Source: Variovorax paradoxus
GTDB lineage: Bacteria > Pseudomonadota > Gammaproteobacteria > Burkholderiales > Burkholderiaceae_C
DNA length: 64,000 nt
Assembly: GCF_018614955.1 (NCBI RefSeq)
Contig: NZ_JAGGNV010000034.1
Span: 62,001 to 126,000, forward strand
Direction of reading: 5' to 3'
This document shows, one piece after another, positions 46,411 to 55,088 of the stretch. Positions within the stretch are counted from its first letter, which is position 1; the number at the start of each line of letters is the position of its first letter. Position numbers and translations under genes: made by a program. The notes under the pieces are model-generated. The model searched no databases and was not told where the DNA came from. It saw nothing but the letters and a program-made list of their open reading frames with translations.

Positions 46411-48158
46411 CAGAAGCTCTCTTCCACGCCGTTGGTCACGACCAGCGGTTTGACTGCCATGTCGGGCGGGACGTTCATCATGCGCAGCGTCTGCTGCACC
46501 ACTTCGCTGAACACCGGCGCCGCCACCAGGCCGCCGAAATACTGGCCGGCGCTCGGCTCGTCGATCATCACCGCCACGATGATGCGCGGCTTCTCGATCG
46601 GCGCCATGCCGGTGAACCACGAGCGGTACTTGTTGCTCGCATAGCCCTTGCCGACCTGCTTGTGCGCGGTGCCGGACTTGCCGCCCACCGAGTAGCCGAT
46701 GGTCTGCGCGCGCTGGCCGGTGCCGCCGGGGCCGGCCGCCATCTGCAGCATCTTGCGCACCGCGAGCGCGTTCTGCGGCGAGAACACCTTCACGCCCACC
46801 GCCGGATCGGGGCTCTTGAGGATGGTCGCCGGAATGAGCTGTCCGTCGTGCGCGAACGAGGTGTACGAATGCGCCATCTGGAACAGCGAAGCCGACAGGC
46901 CGTAGCCGTAGGCCATGGTGGCCTGCTCGACCGGACGCCAGCTCTTCCACGGCCGCAGCCGCCCCGTCACCGCGCCCGGGAACTGCAGCTGGGGCTTCTG
47001 GCCATAGCCGAGCGCCGTGTAGGTGTCCCACATCTCATGCGGGCTCATCTTCTGCGCGATCTTGAGCGCGCCGACGTTGCTCGACTTCTGGATCACGCCC
47101 TCGACCGTGAGCGTGCCGTAGTTGTGGGTGTCGCTGATGGTGAAGCCGCCGATGCTGAAGCGCCCGGGGCCGGTTTCGATCAGCGTCTGCGGCTTGATCC
47201 GGCCGGCCTCGAGCGCCATCGCCACGGTGATCGGCTTCATCGTCGAGCCGGGCTCGAAGGTGTCGGTGAGCGCGCGATTGCGCAGCTGCTCGCCGGTGAG
47301 GTTCTGCCGCTTGTCGGGCACGTAGCTCGGGTAGTTGGCCAGCGCCAGCACTTCGCCGGTGACGGCATCGAGCACCACCACGCTGCCGGCCTTGGCCTTG
47401 TTGGCCGTCACCGCGTCGCGCAGCTTCTGGTAGGCGAAGAACTGCACCTTGCTGTCGACGCTCAGCTGGATGTCGCGGCCGTCGACCGGCGGGATCTGCT
47501 CGCCCACGCCCTCGACCACGCGGCCGAGGCGGTCCTTGATGACGCGGCGCGCACCCGCCTTGCCGGCCAGCTCCTTGTTGAACGCGAGCTCGATGCCTTC
47601 CTGCCCGTTGTCCTCGACGTTGGTGAAGCCCACCACGTGCGCGGCAGCCTCGCCCTCGGGGTACTGGCGCTTGTATTCCTTGCGCTGGTAGATGCCCTTG
47701 ATGTTGAGCTCGGCGATGCGCTTGGCGATGGGCTCGTCGACCTGGCGCTTGATCCAGACGAAGGTCTTGTCCTCGTCCTCCAGCTTCTTGTCGAAGTCCT
47801 TCTGCGTCATCTCCAGCAGCTTCGCGACCTGCCTGAGCTTGGCCTTGACCTCGGGGTCGTCGCGCTCGACGTCCTCGGGAATTGCCCAGATGCTGGGCGC
47901 GACCACGCTGGAGGCGAGCAGGAGCCCGTTGCGATCGAGGATGCGGCCGCGGTTGGCCGGCAGCTCCAGCGTGCGCGTGAAGCGCACCTCGCCCTGGCGC
48001 TGGAAGAAGTCGTTGCCGATCACCTGCACGTAGGCCGCGCGGCCGGCCAGCACCAGAAAGCCGAAGGCGATGGCGGCCACGATGAACTTGCTGCGCCAGA
48101 CCGGGGTCTTGCTCGCAAGCAGCGGGCTGGTCGTGTATTGCACGCTGCGCCGGCTCAT
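46410..48158 (-). CDS. ftsI: Septal transpeptidase FtsI (PBP3)
   Basis: A 582-residue class B penicillin-binding protein. One membrane helix (about 25-45) is followed by the PBP dimer domain (RTLELPANRGRILDRNG) and the transpeptidase domain: active serine in GSTMK (Ser305), SSN (359-361) and KSGT near 500. It crosslinks septal peptidoglycan with FtsW. The ATG overlaps the ftsL stop. Confidence 0.96.
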
Positions 48159-48505
48159 GGATGGCTCCTGCGGGCAGGTGTCGTGCGCGGCGCCGATGCC
48201 GCCGGCGCCGGTTCCGGTGCCGCGACCGCCGGGATCACCGTGCCGTCCTGCCGCACGTACTGCGTGATGGCCGGCGTGGTGGTGCGCATCCTGAGCTGTT
48301 CCTTGGCCAGCCGCTCGACGCGCAGCGGCGTCGCCTGCGCGCGCTTCTCGACCTGCAGCCGGTCATGGTCGAGCTCGAGCCGGCGCGCCTCGTTCTGCAC
48401 GCGGTGCAGCTCGGTGAACAGCTGGCGCGACAGGTACTGCGTGTGCACCAGGTAGATCGCCGAGGCCAGCACGGCCATGAGCAGGAGCAGGTTGAGGCGG
48501 GCCAT
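48155..48505 (-). CDS. ftsL: Cell division protein FtsL
   Basis: A 116-residue bitopic protein. The N-terminal helix (about 3-20) is followed by a leucine-rich coiled coil (25-75) that pairs with FtsB. The Ala/Pro-rich tail after 90 is not conserved. Size and position between rsmH and ftsI are diagnostic. The upstream gap is filled by a type B repeat mini-ORF whose TGA ends one base before this ATG. Confidence 0.92.
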   Translation of the reverse strand: MARLNLLLLMAVLASAIYLVHTQYLSRQLFTELHRVQNEARRLELDHDRLQVEKRAQATPLRVERLAKEQLRMRTTTPAITQYVRQDGTVIPAVAAPEPAPAASAPRTTPARRSHP

Positions 48506-48506
48506 A

Positions 48507-48593
48507 TCAGTGCCCGCCCGGCCGCCCGAAGGGCACTGAGCGCCCCCTCGGGGGGCAGCGATACACGAAGTGATGAGCGTGGGGGCTTCTCAT
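48507..48593 (-). repeat. Type B repeat forming a mini-ORF between rsmH and ftsL
   Basis: A 28-codon frame read on the minus strand starts one base after the rsmH TGA (ATG 48593) and ends one base before the ftsL ATG. The DNA contains GCCCCCTCGGGGGGC, shared with the murD repeat. It also has a hairpin, CAGTGCCC/GGGCACTG (48508-48515 and 48531-48538), whose 15-base loop equals that at 26011-26025. Confidence 0.8.
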
Positions 48594-48594
48594 T

Positions 48595-49518
48595 TCAGGC
48601 GTCCGTCGTGCGCTCGGCGACGCGCAGGATCGCGCTGCGGGCGCGCGGGTTGCCGTCCACCTCGGCCTTCGACGGCTTGACGCGTCCCAAAGCCTTGAGC
48701 TTCATCGCCTTCGGTGCAGCAAAAGGCGCGCGGCGGTCGTAGACCTCGCGCGAATGCTTGGCGATGAACTGCTTCACGATGCGGTCTTCCAGCGAGTGGA
48801 AGCTGATCACCGCGAGCCGGCCTTGGGGTTGCAGCACGGTAAGGCTCGCTTCTAGCGCCTGTTGCAGCTCTTCAAGCTCGGCGTTGATGAAAATCCGAAG
48901 AGCCTGAAATGTGCGCGTTGCAGGGTTCTGGCCCGGCTCGCGGGTTTTGACCGCGCCAGCCACGAGCTCGGCCAGCTCGGCGGTGGTTGAAATTGGGCCC
49001 CGTTCTTGTCGGCGAGCTGCAATCGCCTTTGCAATCTGAACAGCAAACCGTTCCTCGCCATAGTCACGAATCACCTCCGCAATCTGCTGTGGTTCGGCCG
49101 TCGCCAGCCATTCGGCCACGCTCTCGCCGCGCGTGGTGTCCATGCGCATGTCGAGCGGGCCGTCGAAACGAAAAGAAAAACCCCGTGCGGGGTTGTCGAT
49201 CTGGGGGGAGCTGATGCCGAGGTCCATCAGCAGGCCGGCCACACTCGCCGGCGGCAGTTCGCCCACGTCCTTGAAACCCTGGTGCCGGATGGAAAAACGC
49301 GCATCCTCGATGCGCGCTGCTTCGGCCACCGCTTCCGCGTCCTTGTCGTACGCGATCAGCCGGCCGGCCGGCGCCAGCCTCTCGAGAATGGCGCGCGAAT
49401 GGCCGCCGCGTCCGAAGGTGGCATCCACGTAGGTGCCGGAGGCCCGCGACGCATCGGGAAGGAGGGCTTCCACCGCCTCCTTCAACAAAACCGTCGTATG
49501 GGTCCATGCCTGTTCCAC
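48595..49518 (-). CDS. rsmH: 16S rRNA m4C1402 methyltransferase RsmH
   Basis: A 307-residue AdoMet enzyme (formerly MraW) that methylates N4 of C1402 in the ribosomal P site. FGRGGHSRAIL is the AdoMet loop, and LLMDLGISSPQID and FHSLEDRIVK are family signatures. The start is GTG 49518 (MEQAWTHTTVLL), with GAGG six bases before it inside the end of mraZ's gap. The longer upstream frame overlaps mraZ. Confidence 0.95.
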   Translation of the reverse strand: MEQAWTHTTVLLKEAVEALLPDASRASGTYVDATFGRGGHSRAILERLAPAGRLIAYDKDAEAVAEAARIEDARFSIRHQGFKDVGELPPASVAGLLMDLGISSPQIDNPARGFSFRFDGPLDMRMDTTRGESVAEWLATAEPQQIAEVIRDYGEERFAVQIAKAIAARRQERGPISTTAELAELVAGAVKTREPGQNPATRTFQALRIFINAELEELQQALEASLTVLQPQGRLAVISFHSLEDRIVKQFIAKHSREVYDRRAPFAAPKAMKLKALGRVKPSKAEVDGNPRARSAILRVAERTTDA

Positions 49519-49526
49519 TGCCGGCC

Positions 49527-49955
49527 TCAGAACGAAAAGTCCTGGAAAACATCGGGCATCTCGCCCTGGGTGGCTTCGGCCTCCTTGGCGTCGTAGGTGG
49601 CCTTGTCCCAGAGCTCGAAGTTGTTGCCCATCCCGAGCAGCAGGACGTCGCGCGTGATGCCCGCCGCCGAGCGCAGCTCGGGCGAGATCAGCACGCGGCC
49701 GGTGCCGTCCATTTCGACGTCCATTGCATTGCCCAGGAAGACGCGCTTCCACCACTGTGCCGACATCGGCAGCGCAGCGATGCGCTCGCGGAATTTCTCC
49801 CACTCGGGACGAGGGAACAGCATCAGGCATCCGTGCGGATGCTTGGTGATCGTGAGCTGGCCGGCGGCGGTCGCGCTCAGGACGTCACGATGCCGGGTCG
49901 GCACGGAGAGCCGCCCCTTGGCATCCAGACTGAGCGATGAAGCGCCTTGAAACAC
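49527..49955 (-). CDS. mraZ: Transcriptional regulator MraZ
   Basis: A 142-residue AbrB-like DNA-binding protein that forms rings and represses the dcw operon. Two swapped-hairpin repeats are visible: SLDAKGRLSVP and EMDGTGRVLISPELR. I choose GTG 49955 (MFQGASSLSLD), matching the family N-terminus, with AGGGG about nine bases upstream. The open frame extends 38 residues further but is unlike MraZ there and overlaps the operator. Spaced repeats upstream fit autorepression. Confidence 0.9.
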   Translation of the reverse strand: MFQGASSLSLDAKGRLSVPTRHRDVLSATAAGQLTITKHPHGCLMLFPRPEWEKFRERIAALPMSAQWWKRVFLGNAMDVEMDGTGRVLISPELRSAAGITRDVLLLGMGNNFELWDKATYDAKEAEATQGEMPDVFQDFSF

Positions 49956-50008
49956 GACCACAAACCCCTGTGGTGGGAGGTGTCGCGCACCCAAAAGAGG
50001 CATCGCTC

Positions 50009-50069
50009 GACACTTTTTCCCACTTAACTGCACTTTTTTGCACTGTAGCAGGAAATGCTTAGCGCGCAA
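50009..50069 (-). promoter_or_regulatory. dcw operon promoter with MraZ operator repeats
   Basis: Read on the minus strand, -35 TTGCGC (50069-50064) and -10 TACAGT (50047-50042) are 16 bases apart. Four GTGNN units then follow at an exact 10-base period: GTGCA (50043-50039), GTGCA (50033-50029), GTGGG (50023-50019) and GTGTC (50013-50009). MraZ is known to bind TGGGN repeats with this period. The first unit overlaps the -10, so bound MraZ should block transcription. Confidence 0.75.
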
Positions 50070-50214
50070 CGGGCGGTCGCTGGTATTTTTTGTAATGGAA
50101 TCAACGACTTAGCGGTGTTTTTGCAATTCCAAGAACACCGAATTTCGTTGCAGATGAAGCACTTAGCTCACGCAATGAATGTGATGCGTGAACCGTACAA
50201 GTGAAAAAGCCCGA
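50070..50214 (-). other. hslU-mraZ gap, upstream part
   Basis: An AT-richer 145-base stretch after the hslU stop. I see no gene and no hairpin with a U-run, so readthrough from hslVU into the dcw promoter region is possible. Confidence 0.5.
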
Positions 50215-51537
50215 TCAGAGGATGAATCGAGAGAGGTCTTCGTCGTGACTTAGTGCCGAGAGGCGCGCGTCCACGTAGGCGGCATCGATCAGGATCGATT
50301 GGCCTTCGAGCTTGGTGGCGTCGAAGCTCACTTCGTCGAGCAGCCGCTCCATGACGGTCGACAGGCGCCGCGCGCCGATGTTCTCGGTGCGCTCGTTGAC
50401 ATCGTAGGCGATGCTCGCCAGCCGCGTGATGCTGTCTGGCGCGAACTCCAGCATCACGCCCTCGGTCGCCAGCAGCGCCTGGTACTGCTTCACCAGCGAA
50501 GCCTGGGTCTGGGTCAGGATGCTCTCGAAATCCGACACCGACAGCGACTGCAGCTCGACGCGGATCGGAAAGCGGCCCTGCAGTTCGGGGATCAGGTCGC
50601 TCGGCTTGCTCAGGTGGAAGGCGCCGCTCGCGATGAACAGGATGTGGTCGGTGCGCACCACGCCGTACTTGGTGCTCACCGCCGTGCCTTCGACCAGCGG
50701 CAGCAGGTCGCGCTGCACGCCCTGGCGCGAGACGTCTGCGCCCTGCGCATCGGTGCGCGTGGCGACCTTGTCGATCTCGTCGATGAAGACGATGCCGTTC
50801 TGCTCGGCGTTGTGGATCGCGTGGGTGCGGATCTCGTCCTCGTTCACCAGCTTGGCGGCCTCCTCGTCGATCAAGAGGCGCATCGCCTCGCCGATCTTGA
50901 GCTTGCGCGTCTTGCGCTTGCCCTGGCTCAACTGGCCGAACATGCCGCGCAGCTGCTCGGTCATGTCCTCCATGCCGGCGGGGCCCATGATCTCGAGCGG
51001 CGCGCGCGCTTCGGCCAGGTCGATCTCGATCTCCTTGTCGTCGAGCTGGTGTTCGCGCAGCTTCTTGCGGAAGGCCTGCCGCGTGGCATTGCCGCTGGCG
51101 TCTGCGGCGCCATCGGCCAAACGCGCCGGCGGCAGCAGCACGTCGAGGATGCGCTCTTCCGCGCCGTCCTCGGCGCGCATGCGCACCTTGGCGCTCTCGG
51201 CCTCGCGCGTCTGCTTGACGGCGATTTCGGCCAGGTCGCGGATGATCGAATCGACGTCCTTGCCGACGTAGCCGACCTCGGTGAACTTGGTCGCCTCGAC
51301 CTTGATGAAGGGCGCATCGGCCAGGCGCGCCAGCCGGCGCGCGATCTCGGTCTTGCCCACGCCGGTGGGGCCGATCATGAGGATGTTCTTGGGCGTGATC
51401 TCGGCGCGCAGCTTTTCCTCGACCTGCTGCCGGCGCCAGCGGTTGCGCAGCGCGATCGCCACGGCACGCTTGGCGTCGGGCTGGCCGACGATGTGGTGGT
51501 CGAGTTCGGAAACGATTTCCTGGGGGGTCATGGACAT
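50215..51537 (-). CDS. hslU: HslU ATPase of the HslUV protease
   Basis: A 440-residue AAA+ unfoldase that feeds HslV. Walker A GPTGVGKTE (56-64) and Walker B FIDEID are present; the I-domain lies at about 110-230. The C-terminal LSRFIL tail is the peptide that docks into HslV. I use ATG 51537 (MSMTPQEIV), close to the E. coli N-terminus; ATG 51531 is also possible. hslV precedes it by 19 bases. Confidence 0.95.
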   Translation of the reverse strand: MSMTPQEIVSELDHHIVGQPDAKRAVAIALRNRWRRQQVEEKLRAEITPKNILMIGPTGVGKTEIARRLARLADAPFIKVEATKFTEVGYVGKDVDSIIRDLAEIAVKQTREAESAKVRMRAEDGAEERILDVLLPPARLADGAADASGNATRQAFRKKLREHQLDDKEIEIDLAEARAPLEIMGPAGMEDMTEQLRGMFGQLSQGKRKTRKLKIGEAMRLLIDEEAAKLVNEDEIRTHAIHNAEQNGIVFIDEIDKVATRTDAQGADVSRQGVQRDLLPLVEGTAVSTKYGVVRTDHILFIASGAFHLSKPSDLIPELQGRFPIRVELQSLSVSDFESILTQTQASLVKQYQALLATEGVMLEFAPDSITRLASIAYDVNERTENIGARRLSTVMERLLDEVSFDATKLEGQSILIDAAYVDARLSALSHDEDLSRFIL

Positions 51538-51556
51538 GGATTCGCTCGGTCCGGCC

Positions 51557-52102
51557 TCACAGGGATTCAACCGTGTGATGCATATTGGTGTAAATGCAGA
51601 GTTCGCCCGCGATTTCGAGCGATTTTTTGACGATGTCGGCGGCGCTCATCTCGGTGTGGTCGACCAGCGCCTTGGCCGCAGCCTGCGCATAGGCGCCGCC
51701 GGAACCGATCGCGATGATGCCGTTCTCGGGCTCCAGCACGTCGCCGTTGCCGGTGATGATCAGCGAGGTGGTGGCGTCGGCCACTGCGAGCATCGCCTCG
51801 AGGCGGCGCAGCACGCGGTCGGTGCGCCAGTCCTTGGTGAGCTCGATGGCGGCGCGCGCCAGGTGGCCCTGATGCTTTTCGAGCTTGGCCTCGAAGCGCT
51901 CGAAGAGGGTGAATGCATCGGCGGTCGCGCCGGCAAAACCCGCGAGCACCTTGCCGTGATAGAGCCGGCGCACCTTGCGCGCACTGCCCTTGATGACGAT
52001 GTTGCCCAGCGTGACCTGGCCGTCGCCGCCGATCGCGACCTGGTCGCCGTTCGGGGTCTTGCGGCGCACGCTGATGATCGTGGTTCCGTGAAATTGTTCC
52101 AT
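51557..52102 (-). CDS. hslV: HslV peptidase of the HslUV protease
   Basis: A 181-residue proteasome-like peptidase. The mature N-terminal nucleophile is Thr7 after the propeptide MEQFHG; TTIISVRR follows as in the family. GDGQVTLG and the catalytic Lys in IKGSARKVRRL are seen. ATG 52102 has CATATT six bases before it. The frame stays open upstream through a type A repeat, which misleads longer start calls. Confidence 0.95.
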   Translation of the reverse strand: MEQFHGTTIISVRRKTPNGDQVAIGGDGQVTLGNIVIKGSARKVRRLYHGKVLAGFAGATADAFTLFERFEAKLEKHQGHLARAAIELTKDWRTDRVLRRLEAMLAVADATTSLIITGNGDVLEPENGIIAIGSGGAYAQAAAKALVDHTEMSAADIVKKSLEIAGELCIYTNMHHTVESL

Positions 52103-52176
52103 CGAAGCAATATGGCGATGGCTCGCGCGAATGCAAGCCGAATAAGCGTAGTGCCCTCGTGAGCTTGAGAGACTAT

Positions 52177-52273
52177 ATCGGCCGCCGCCGGGCCGCCCCA
52201 AGGCGGCCGAGCCTCCCCCTCGGGGGGGTGGAGAATTACACGCAGCGAAGCGAAGTGAAAAGCCGGGGGGCCT
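52177..52273 (-). repeat. Type A repeat between the STAS gene and hslV
   Basis: About 97 bases with the GGCCGCC-CCAA-GGCGGCC dyad, the C5TCG6 dyad and the AAGCCGGGGGGC end. The middle is altered by a GCGAAGC duplication. On the minus strand one frame still reads HPPEGEARPPWGG, but it is not a clean ATG-to-stop unit. It begins at the stop of the STAS gene, leaving 74 bases to the hslV start. Confidence 0.82.
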
Positions 52274-53849
52274 AGTTCGTTCTGACTGCGACTTCGGCGT
52301 GGTCGGCAATGCCGATCACGCCGAAGAAGGCCGCGATGAGGCGGTGCGCATCCACGAAGGCTACCCGCTGTTCGCGCGCATCGCGGGCGGTGACCCAGTT
52401 CAGGAGCGTGCCGGCCGCCACGAAATCGATGCGCACCAGCGCCGCGCACGACACCGACAAGTTCGGTGCGCCGACCAGCTCCGCATCGAGGCGCTCCCAG
52501 GTCGAGAGCGACTCGCCCACGAGTTCCCCCGCCAGCGTGCTGTGGCCGACGGGGCCGGCCGGCGCCAGGTCATCGCCGGGCTCGTCGTCGATGGCCGAGA
52601 TCGCAAATCCGGACGCCTCCGGGCCGGGCCCTTGCGGCTGTGCCTCGAGCTCGCCGAAATCGCCCTTCGGGTCTTCCCAGGGCGGCGGCGACACCTCGTA
52701 GGTGATGCAGTAGTTGAGCGCCAGCAGTTCGAACTCGTCGGCCCGGTGCATGACGCGCAAGGCGGCCATGTGCAGCTGCCACCAGACCGCATCGACCTGG
52801 CGGTCGTTGACGGGCGTGGCCTCGGTGAGCACGATCAGCAGGCGATCGCTGCCGGCAAAGCGCAGTTGCACCGCCGAATCGGCCCAGTGGTTGAACAAGG
52901 CGCGCAGCGGTCCGGCCGCATCGGCTTCGATGGCGTCGAGCGCATTCCAGTCGAGCTTCCACGACGCGCCGGCCGCGGCGAGCGCACGGGTGAGGCCGAG
53001 CAGGCTTTCGCGCGTCAGTTTGGCGGGGCTCGCCCAGTCGGCGCCGCCGACCGGAGCCGCCCTCGGCGCCGATTCGCTTTCGGCAGCCGCCGAGGCCTGG
53101 ATATTGCGCGCCAGTGCCCGCAGCGAAATCCATTCGGGCGCAGGGCGCTTCATGTGCTGCGCATAGCGAACGCCGGCGGCCGCGAACTTGTCGGCATCGC
53201 CTATGGCTCGATAGAGGTCGAGCAAGGCGAGCCAGGTGTCGTCGTGTTCGACGCTCGGGCTGTCCGGCGCGAGCGTCTGCAGCAGGATGGCTTCGGCACC
53301 GGCATCGTCGCCGTGGGCGAAGCGGATAGCGGCTTCCTCGATGCTGCCATCGTAGACGGAGCGTGCGCCCTGCTGCCCTGCCGCCCCGGGGGGCGGCGGC
53401 ACGCCGGGCACGGTGTCGGCATAGGCGCGCGCATGCTGGGCGGCCATATCGGGGGAAGCCGCGCCGTTGGCGCCGGCTGCGCCGCCGGGCCCGCGGTTCT
53501 TCCACCATTGCTGCGACATCTGCTCTTCGATCTCGTCGATTTTCTTGAGCGTGAGCGCCCGGCCCTCGGTCTTGCCCGAGGTGCTGCTGACATTGAAGGA
53601 GGACGGCGTGGCCGCGGCATGGCCGCCGGCCGCCTCGCGCTGGCGCAGCTTGCGCAGCATGTCGAACTCGCGGCGGCGCACGAAGTCGTTGCGCTGGCGC
53701 CGCTCGATCATTTCCTTGAGCATTTCGCGGCTGTAGCCGTTCTCGAGCTGCGACGACTCTTCGGCATCGAGCTCGGACCAATCCTTGAGCGGATTGCGAA
53801 CGAACTTCGCGACCTTCGACAGCAAGCGACCGGAATCTTCCTTGGCCAT
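52272..53849 (-). CDS. STAS-domain protein with basic N-terminus
   Basis: A 525-residue soluble protein. Residues 1-75 are charged and helical (MIERRQRNDFVRRREFDMLRK region), 80-150 low-complexity, and 165-240 resemble a helical repeat. The C-terminal 90 residues (from about 435) look like a STAS fold, including VSCAALVRIDFVAAGTLLNW and VAFVDAHRLIAAFFGVIGI. STAS domains are found in anti-sigma antagonists and MlaB. The serine usually phosphorylated in antagonists is not obvious. Flanked by type A repeats. Function unknown. Confidence 0.78.
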   Translation of the reverse strand: MAKEDSGRLLSKVAKFVRNPLKDWSELDAEESSQLENGYSREMLKEMIERRQRNDFVRRREFDMLRKLRQREAAGGHAAATPSSFNVSSTSGKTEGRALTLKKIDEIEEQMSQQWWKNRGPGGAAGANGAASPDMAAQHARAYADTVPGVPPPPGAAGQQGARSVYDGSIEEAAIRFAHGDDAGAEAILLQTLAPDSPSVEHDDTWLALLDLYRAIGDADKFAAAGVRYAQHMKRPAPEWISLRALARNIQASAAAESESAPRAAPVGGADWASPAKLTRESLLGLTRALAAAGASWKLDWNALDAIEADAAGPLRALFNHWADSAVQLRFAGSDRLLIVLTEATPVNDRQVDAVWWQLHMAALRVMHRADEFELLALNYCITYEVSPPPWEDPKGDFGELEAQPQGPGPEASGFAISAIDDEPGDDLAPAGPVGHSTLAGELVGESLSTWERLDAELVGAPNLSVSCAALVRIDFVAAGTLLNWVTARDAREQRVAFVDAHRLIAAFFGVIGIADHAEVAVRTN

Positions 53850-53871
53850 ATCTCTAGATCACCACAGCAAA

Positions 53872-53976
53872 TCAACTCACCAAGGGAATGCGGCCGCCGC
53901 CGGGCCGCCCCAAGGCGGGCCGCGCCTCCCCCTCGGGGGGTGGCGAAGCACACGAAGTGGCAAGCCGGGGGGCCAT
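53872..53976 (-). repeat. Type A repeat forming a mini-ORF between dksA and the STAS gene
   Basis: A 34-codon frame on the minus strand starts one base after the dksA TGA (ATG 53976) and stops 22 bases before the STAS ATG. It encodes RLATSCASPPPEGEARP, matching the mini-ORF at 30443-30538. An extra G in the GGCGGGCC arm then shifts the rest to LGRPGGG. The repeat core itself is 53891-53974. Confidence 0.83.
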
Positions 53977-53977
53977 G

Positions 53978-54904
53978 TCAATCTCCGAACATCTTCTGCT
54001 TCAGTTCACGACGCTGTTGCGCCTCCAAGGACAGCGTGGCGGTCGGCCGGGCCAGCAGGCGGCCGACGCCGATCGGCTCGCCGGTCTCGTCGCAATAGCC
54101 ATAGTCGCCCGCGTCGATGCGCTGGATCGACTGCTCGATCTTCTTGAGCAGCTTGCGCTCGCGGTCGCGGGTGCGCAGTTCGAGCGCATGCTCTTCCTCG
54201 ATGGTGGCGCGGTCGGCCGGGTCCGGCACGACCACCGTGTCCTCGCGCAGATGCTCGGTCGTCTCGCCGGCGTTCTCGAGAATGCCGCGCTTGAGCTCCT
54301 GGAGCTTGAGGCGGAAGAACGCCATCTGCTTCTCGTTCATGTACTCCGAATCCGGCATCGCGATCACCTCGGCATCGGTGAGTTCGTGGGCCGGCTTGGT
54401 CTTCCAGTTGTTGGCCAGCTTCGGGTCCTTCTTGACGGCGATGGGCGGCGGCGGCACCAGCGGGTTCGTCGTGATCTGGACGAAGCTCGATTTGGCCGCG
54501 GTGGAAGCCACCGACTGAGGCATGGAGGGCACGGTCAGCTGCGACAGCCGCGAAACGCGTCCGCCGCGTGCGGGGGCAGGCGTGGCGGCGGGGGTGTTGG
54601 TGGGGGTGGTCGGAGTGGTCATGGAAGGTGTCGCCGTGGCGGGAGTGGAGGCGGCAGTCGCTTTTTTCACGGGAGTCGGTGATGCAGCATGTGCGGTGGC
54701 ACGAGAGCCGGCCGCCTTGGTTGACGAAGCGCCTGCGCTTGCCGTTGTGGTCTTGCTCTTGGCAGGAGCCTTCGACGGCGCGGCAGACTTGACTGGCTTG
54801 ACCGGGGAAACCTTCTTCGCCGCGGGCACAGCCTTCTTGGCAGCCGGTGTCTTCTTGACCGCCGGCTTGGTCACGGGCTTGGCTTTGGCGACGGGTTTCT
54901 TCAC
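53978..54904 (-). CDS. dksA: DksA with histone-like N-terminal extension and one-cysteine finger
   Basis: A 308-residue RNA polymerase secondary-channel factor for ppGpp-dependent control. The conserved C-terminal part (about 165-308) has the coiled coil with the tip PDPADRA. The finger reads GYCDETG, then ARPTATLSLEAQ, so only one of the four zinc cysteines remains. Residues 1-110 are Lys/Ala/Pro/Thr-rich, much like the H1-like protein at 10467-10931, and double the normal length of about 150. The start is GTG with AAGGAG nine bases before it. A one-cysteine finger is known in betaproteobacteria, so it is not a broken gene. Confidence 0.9.
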   Translation of the reverse strand: MKKPVAKAKPVTKPAVKKTPAAKKAVPAAKKVSPVKPVKSAAPSKAPAKSKTTTASAGASSTKAAGSRATAHAASPTPVKKATAASTPATATPSMTTPTTPTNTPAATPAPARGGRVSRLSQLTVPSMPQSVASTAAKSSFVQITTNPLVPPPPIAVKKDPKLANNWKTKPAHELTDAEVIAMPDSEYMNEKQMAFFRLKLQELKRGILENAGETTEHLREDTVVVPDPADRATIEEEHALELRTRDRERKLLKKIEQSIQRIDAGDYGYCDETGEPIGVGRLLARPTATLSLEAQQRRELKQKMFGD

Positions 54905-55088
54905 GGTGACTGGCTCCTTCGACGAACGTTGTCAGGGTGCTCGCCGGTGGCGAACCCCGGGGTTATACCCCCGAAAGCAGGCCAGAAACGTGCGCAGTCC
55001 TATGCCGAAAGTCACACATCGTCCCAGAAGGACGGGGTGCGGCCCCGGAACAGGCGCGCGATTGTATAGAGAGATCGGGCCCCCTGGG
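54905..55088 (-). promoter_or_regulatory. dksA promoter and long leader
   Basis: A minus-strand TACAAT (55066-55061, within CTATACAAT) could be the -10, giving a leader of about 150 bases. The leader holds a 12-base perfect palindrome, AACCCCGGGGTT (54953-54964), and other GC-rich dyads that may fold. No -35 is convincing and no Zur-type site is seen. Confidence 0.5.

Noticed and set aside
49956..50069. Longer mraZ start (MRAKHF...)
   Set aside because: Those codons lie over the predicted promoter and operator, and MraZ proteins begin at the FxGA segment.
52103..52309. Longer hslV start through the repeat
   Set aside because: The mature HslV threonine sits six residues after ATG 52102; the upstream open frame is repeat DNA.
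53978..54300. DksA zinc finger missing three cysteines, read as a decayed gene
   Set aside because: The same one-cysteine finger is usual in betaproteobacterial DksA and the rest of the domain is intact.
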